From: an uncultured Oxalobacteraceae bacterium
GTDB lineage: Bacteria > Pseudomonadota > Gammaproteobacteria > Burkholderiales > Burkholderiaceae
DNA length: 7,932 nucleotides
NCBI GenBank assembly: GCA_946479705.1
Contig: CAMLHI010000081.1
Span: forward strand, 1 to 7,932
Direction: 5' to 3'
A program made the translations under genes and the position numbers. Below the pieces are notes generated by a model. That model searched no databases, was not told the origin of the DNA, and worked only from the letters and a program-made list of their open reading frames with translations. How positions within the stretch are numbered: position 1 is the first letter of the stretch; every line of letters begins with the position of its first letter. This document shows positions 6,050 to 7,932 of this stretch, one piece after another.

Positions 6050-7312
6050 TCACATGAAATTGCGGGTGTGCAGAGAGGACAGCTCATGCGCCTCACGCGC
6101 GCCGAATCCGAGCTTTTCGAGGCGCGCCTGGCGGCCGTCGGCCATGGCGACCATCAATTCCTGCACCCGCGCGTAGCCCGCCTTGATGGCTGCCGGGGTC
6201 AATGCGCCGGCGGCGAGCAAGACCAGCGCGTCGAACACTTCCTCGTTCAACCCCGCTGTCGCCGCAAGGGCGTCGTTGCGCGCGCGGACCGCGTTGGCGA
6301 GCCGGGTCCGGAAGCCCGGATCCTGGTCGAGGCGTCCCGCCAGGTGGGACATGCCGAACGCCACGTGGCGCGCCTCGTCGCGCGCGGCAAGGCGGGCAAT
6401 CTGGCGCGTGACCGGGTCCGGCGCGTGCTCGTGCAGGAAGTGCAGCAGGCTGACGAAGCTGCCTTCTCCCAGCACGGCGAGCAGGAATTCGGCCACCGAA
6501 AAATCGGTCTCGTCGAGCAGCGTCTTGAGCGAGGCTTGTCCTCCCGCTGTCGACAAGGCCGGTTCGCGGCCCTTCAAGCGCACGCGCCGGGTAAACACCT
6601 CGATGTGGCGGGCCTCGTCCGCAACCTGGATCGCCAGCACTGCCTGCACTTCACGGAAATGCGGGTGCAGCTGACCCAGGAAGCGTGCCGGCACCACGAG
6701 CGCGGCCGCTTCGTTCTCGATCATATAAGTGAAGACCTGGACCACCGCGTCCTCGACGATGTCCGGGAGCGCGAACGCAGCCTGCCAGTCGATGGCGGTT
6801 TCGGGATCCCATTGCGCGGCGGCGGCCTGCGCATACAGGTCGGCGGCGCGCGCGCTCCACACGTCCGCGCGTTCGTCGAGGCGGAAATGCATGGCGGGCG
6901 AACCGGCTTCCACCGTCGCGCCGCGCGCCGCCAAGCCCCAGCGCGCCTCGGCGCGCGCCGCGATGGCGCCATCGCGCGCCGGATCGGCATGCCCGGTCTG
7001 CAGGGCAGCGCGCCAGCGGCCTGCCGCCGCGTTCCCGCGCACGACGGTGGCCACCGTGCGTCCGTCCGCCAGCGCGACGCTGCATGCGTGGCCCTGGCCA
7101 CGGCACCACGCGGCCAGCTGCGTGTCCCCGCCGGGCCGCGCGCCGGTCACCTCGAGCGCGGCGCCAGGGGCCAGATCGCGCAGGGCGTGCGCGACCAGCA
7201 GATGCGCACCGGCGTCGAAGCCGAGCGTGTCAATATCGATAGTCGCTGGGAAGGATGTTTCCTTCGCTGTCGTAGAAGCGCTTGTCGTCGGCGGCGCGCG
7301 CCAGCGCGTCAT
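6050..7312 (-). CDS. TusA-like domain fused to a ferritin-like diiron domain
   Basis: From the ATG at 7312 this is 420 residues. Residues about 26-93 read like a TusA/SirA sulfurtransferase fold: DTLGF (28-32), RDLAPGAALEV (45-55), a P followed by an AAWCRGQGH segment (67-75), then DGRTVATVVRG (83-93). The catalytic Cys-Pro of TusA is replaced (GFDAGAH at 31-37), so persulfide transfer at that site is not expected. Residues about 148-325 look like a ferritin-like four-helix diiron domain: Glu199/Glu201 in MIENEAA, then DEARH (232-236), Glu283 in GEGSF, and a second DEARH (312-316). This gives the E, ExxH, E, ExxH metal set. A helical tail follows. It may be a diiron oxygenase/oxidase or an iron-handling protein; the substrate is unknown. 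The start is doubtful: the ATG at 7312 has no ribosome-binding site and lies 83 bases inside the PhnD-like remnant. The TusA homology begins near residue 25, where only ATC and ATT codons occur. Confidence 0.75.
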   Translation of the reverse strand: MTRWRAPPTTSASTTAKETSFPATIDIDTLGFDAGAHLLVAHALRDLAPGAALEVTGARPGGDTQLAAWCRGQGHACSVALADGRTVATVVRGNAAAGRWRAALQTGHADPARDGAIAARAEARWGLAARGATVEAGSPAMHFRLDERADVWSARAADLYAQAAAAQWDPETAIDWQAAFALPDIVEDAVVQVFTYMIENEAAALVVPARFLGQLHPHFREVQAVLAIQVADEARHIEVFTRRVRLKGREPALSTAGGQASLKTLLDETDFSVAEFLLAVLGEGSFVSLLHFLHEHAPDPVTRQIARLAARDEARHVAFGMSHLAGRLDQDPGFRTRLANAVRARNDALAATAGLNEEVFDALVLLAAGALTPAAIKAGYARVQELMVAMADGRQARLEKLGFGAREAHELSSLHTRNFM

Positions 7313-7439
7313 ATGCGCTGGTGCGGCCGGGCAGCCACACCTTCAGGCCTTCCAGTTCGAGCAGTGGGCGCACTTCCGGATCGTCCCAGCGCATGCCGAA
7401 CAGCAGCTCGGTGAAGCGCGCCACCCGGTCTTCCGGCGC
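7230..7439 (-). pseudogene. 3' remnant of a PhnD-type substrate-binding protein gene
   Basis: About 69 codons ending at TGA 7232-7230 encode a tail that resembles the C-terminus of PhnD/SsuA-type periplasmic binding proteins of phosphate/phosphonate-class ABC importers: RFTELLFGMRWDDPEVRPLL, then EGLKVWLPGRTSAYDAL and a closing RFYDSEGN. A full protein of this type has some 270-300 residues. Upstream of about 7439 the same frame stays open to 7616, but it turns into proline/arginine-rich sequence with no binding-protein character, no signal peptide and no good start. The gene thus appears to have lost its 5' part by deletion. An intact short gene starting at GTG near 7424 or ATG 7394 cannot be excluded. 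Its stop overlaps the following TusA-ferritin frame, which suggests that the two were once an operon. Confidence 0.55.
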
Positions 7440-7568
7440 GCCGGTACATGCCGTGGCATCATGCCCGGGCCAGCCACGCGCGGGCCGTCGGACCCGCTTT
7501 GCGTTCCGGATGGAAGGAAAAGGCGGCGTTACGGCGGACTGAAAGGGGCGGGACGCCGCGGTCGCTGA

Positions 7569-7598
7569 AGTATAGCGGCCCGGTGAGCGCGCTGTACC
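7569..7598 (-). promoter_or_regulatory. Possible minus-strand promoter
   Basis: Read on the minus strand, TATACT (7574-7569) is a five-of-six match to the -10 consensus, and GGTACA (7598-7593) is a weak -35 candidate at 18-base spacing. It would fire toward the PhnD-like remnant and the TusA-ferritin gene. The -35 match is poor, so this is tentative. Confidence 0.3.
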
Positions 7599-7641
7599 GA
7601 TATCCCCAGCCCGCATGGAAGAATTGCTACCACGAGGAAAG

Positions 7642-7695
7642 ATGATAAGCTTCCCGCCGCTATCGACAACATCCGGAGCCCGGAACAGACCATGA
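7642..7695 (+). CDS. Possible 17-residue leader ORF before the GH97 gene
   Basis: ATG at 7642 has GAGGA four bases upstream of it, a better ribosome-binding signal than the downstream gene has. It opens a 17-codon frame (MISFPPLSTTSGARNRP) whose TGA overlaps the GH97 ATG as ATGA. This arrangement fits translational coupling. The peptide has no recognisable family and could be chance. Confidence 0.3.
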   Translation: MISFPPLSTTSGARNRP

Positions 7696-7932
7696 CGAGA
7701 CCCAAGTTGACCGCCGCCGCCGCCCTGTTACTGCTGTTGCCGGCCGCATGGGCCAGTGCCGCGCCCGCCATCATCGCGTCTCCCGACGGGCGCAGCGTCA
7801 TCCGGATCGAGGACGACGCCAGCCGCTTTTCCATCACGCACGCGGGCGAGGTCGTCATCGCCGCCTCGCCGCTGGGACTGGAACTGGACGGCGCCGCCGA
7901 TTTCGGCGCGCTCGCTCTGGAGCGGCGCGAGG
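7692..7932 (+). CDS. GH97 family glycosidase, N-terminal part (runs off window)
   Basis: Only the first 80 residues are present. A Sec signal peptide is clear: MTRPK, a hydrophobic AAAALLLLLPAAW core (8-20), and a cleavage site after ASA near residue 23. The mature start (IIASPDGRSVIRIEDD, 27-42, then SITHAGEVVIAASPLGLEL, 47-65) matches the opening of the N-terminal beta-sandwich of glycoside hydrolase family 97: a SPDG strand, a 'G-x-x-V-I' strand and the SPLGL element. Family members are exported alpha-glucosidases or alpha-galactosidases. The catalytic barrel lies beyond the window, so the inverting or retaining type cannot be told. The start is supported by the signal peptide; the ribosome-binding site (GGAAC, 7682-7686) is weak. 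It is divergent from the PhnD remnant and TusA-ferritin gene. Confidence 0.78.
   Translation, partial: MTRPKLTAAAALLLLLPAAWASAAPAIIASPDGRSVIRIEDDASRFSITHAGEVVIAASPLGLELDGAADFGALALERRE

Noticed and set aside
5778..6176. 132-codon plus-strand frame in the 368-base gap
   Set aside because: It has basic, low-complexity composition and no homology, and it runs into the 3' end of the TusA-ferritin gene in antisense.
6068..7414. 448-codon plus-strand frame antisense to the TusA-ferritin gene
   Set aside because: The minus strand carries two DEARH diiron motifs in order; the plus frame is Arg/Ala-rich and featureless.

Overview
The window is GC-rich DNA with Gram-negative ribosome-binding sites. 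It carries Sec-dependent secreted proteins, a DUF1329 outer-membrane-associated protein, and the start of a family-97 glycoside hydrolase. This gene mix is what I would expect from a beta-proteobacterium of the Oxalobacteraceae/Massilia-Duganella kind. That placement is an inference from gene content and codon use, not a database match.

Layout, left to right. A MoaF-family gene (3-803, minus) is divergent from a DUF1329 gene (1000-2388, plus), which is followed after a strong hairpin by an APC-type amino acid/amine permease (2467-3879, plus). A terminator-rich gap separates these from a convergent two-gene unit on the minus strand: a PuuB-like FAD-dependent amine oxidase (4383-5681) and a small cupin (3993-4364), 18 bases apart. 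A 368-base gap follows. Next, on the minus strand, is a protein that appears to join a degenerate TusA-like domain to a ferritin-like diiron domain (6050-7312). It overlaps the 3' remnant of a PhnD-type substrate-binding protein gene (about 7230-7439). The window closes with the 5' end of a secreted GH97 glycosidase (7692 onward, plus).

The left two thirds looks like one metabolic locus. Uptake of an amine or amino acid by the permease and its oxidation by the flavoenzyme fit together. The cupin is co-transcribed with the oxidase. MoaF-family proteins were first named from the monoamine regulon of Klebsiella, which fits the same theme. The role of the DUF1329 protein is not clear; its usual RND and DUF1302 partners are absent here. 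The right third appears to be a partly eroded operon (truncated PhnD-like gene, uncertain start of the TusA-ferritin gene) next to an unrelated carbohydrate gene. No RNA genes, CRISPR arrays, insertion sequences or integrases were seen.
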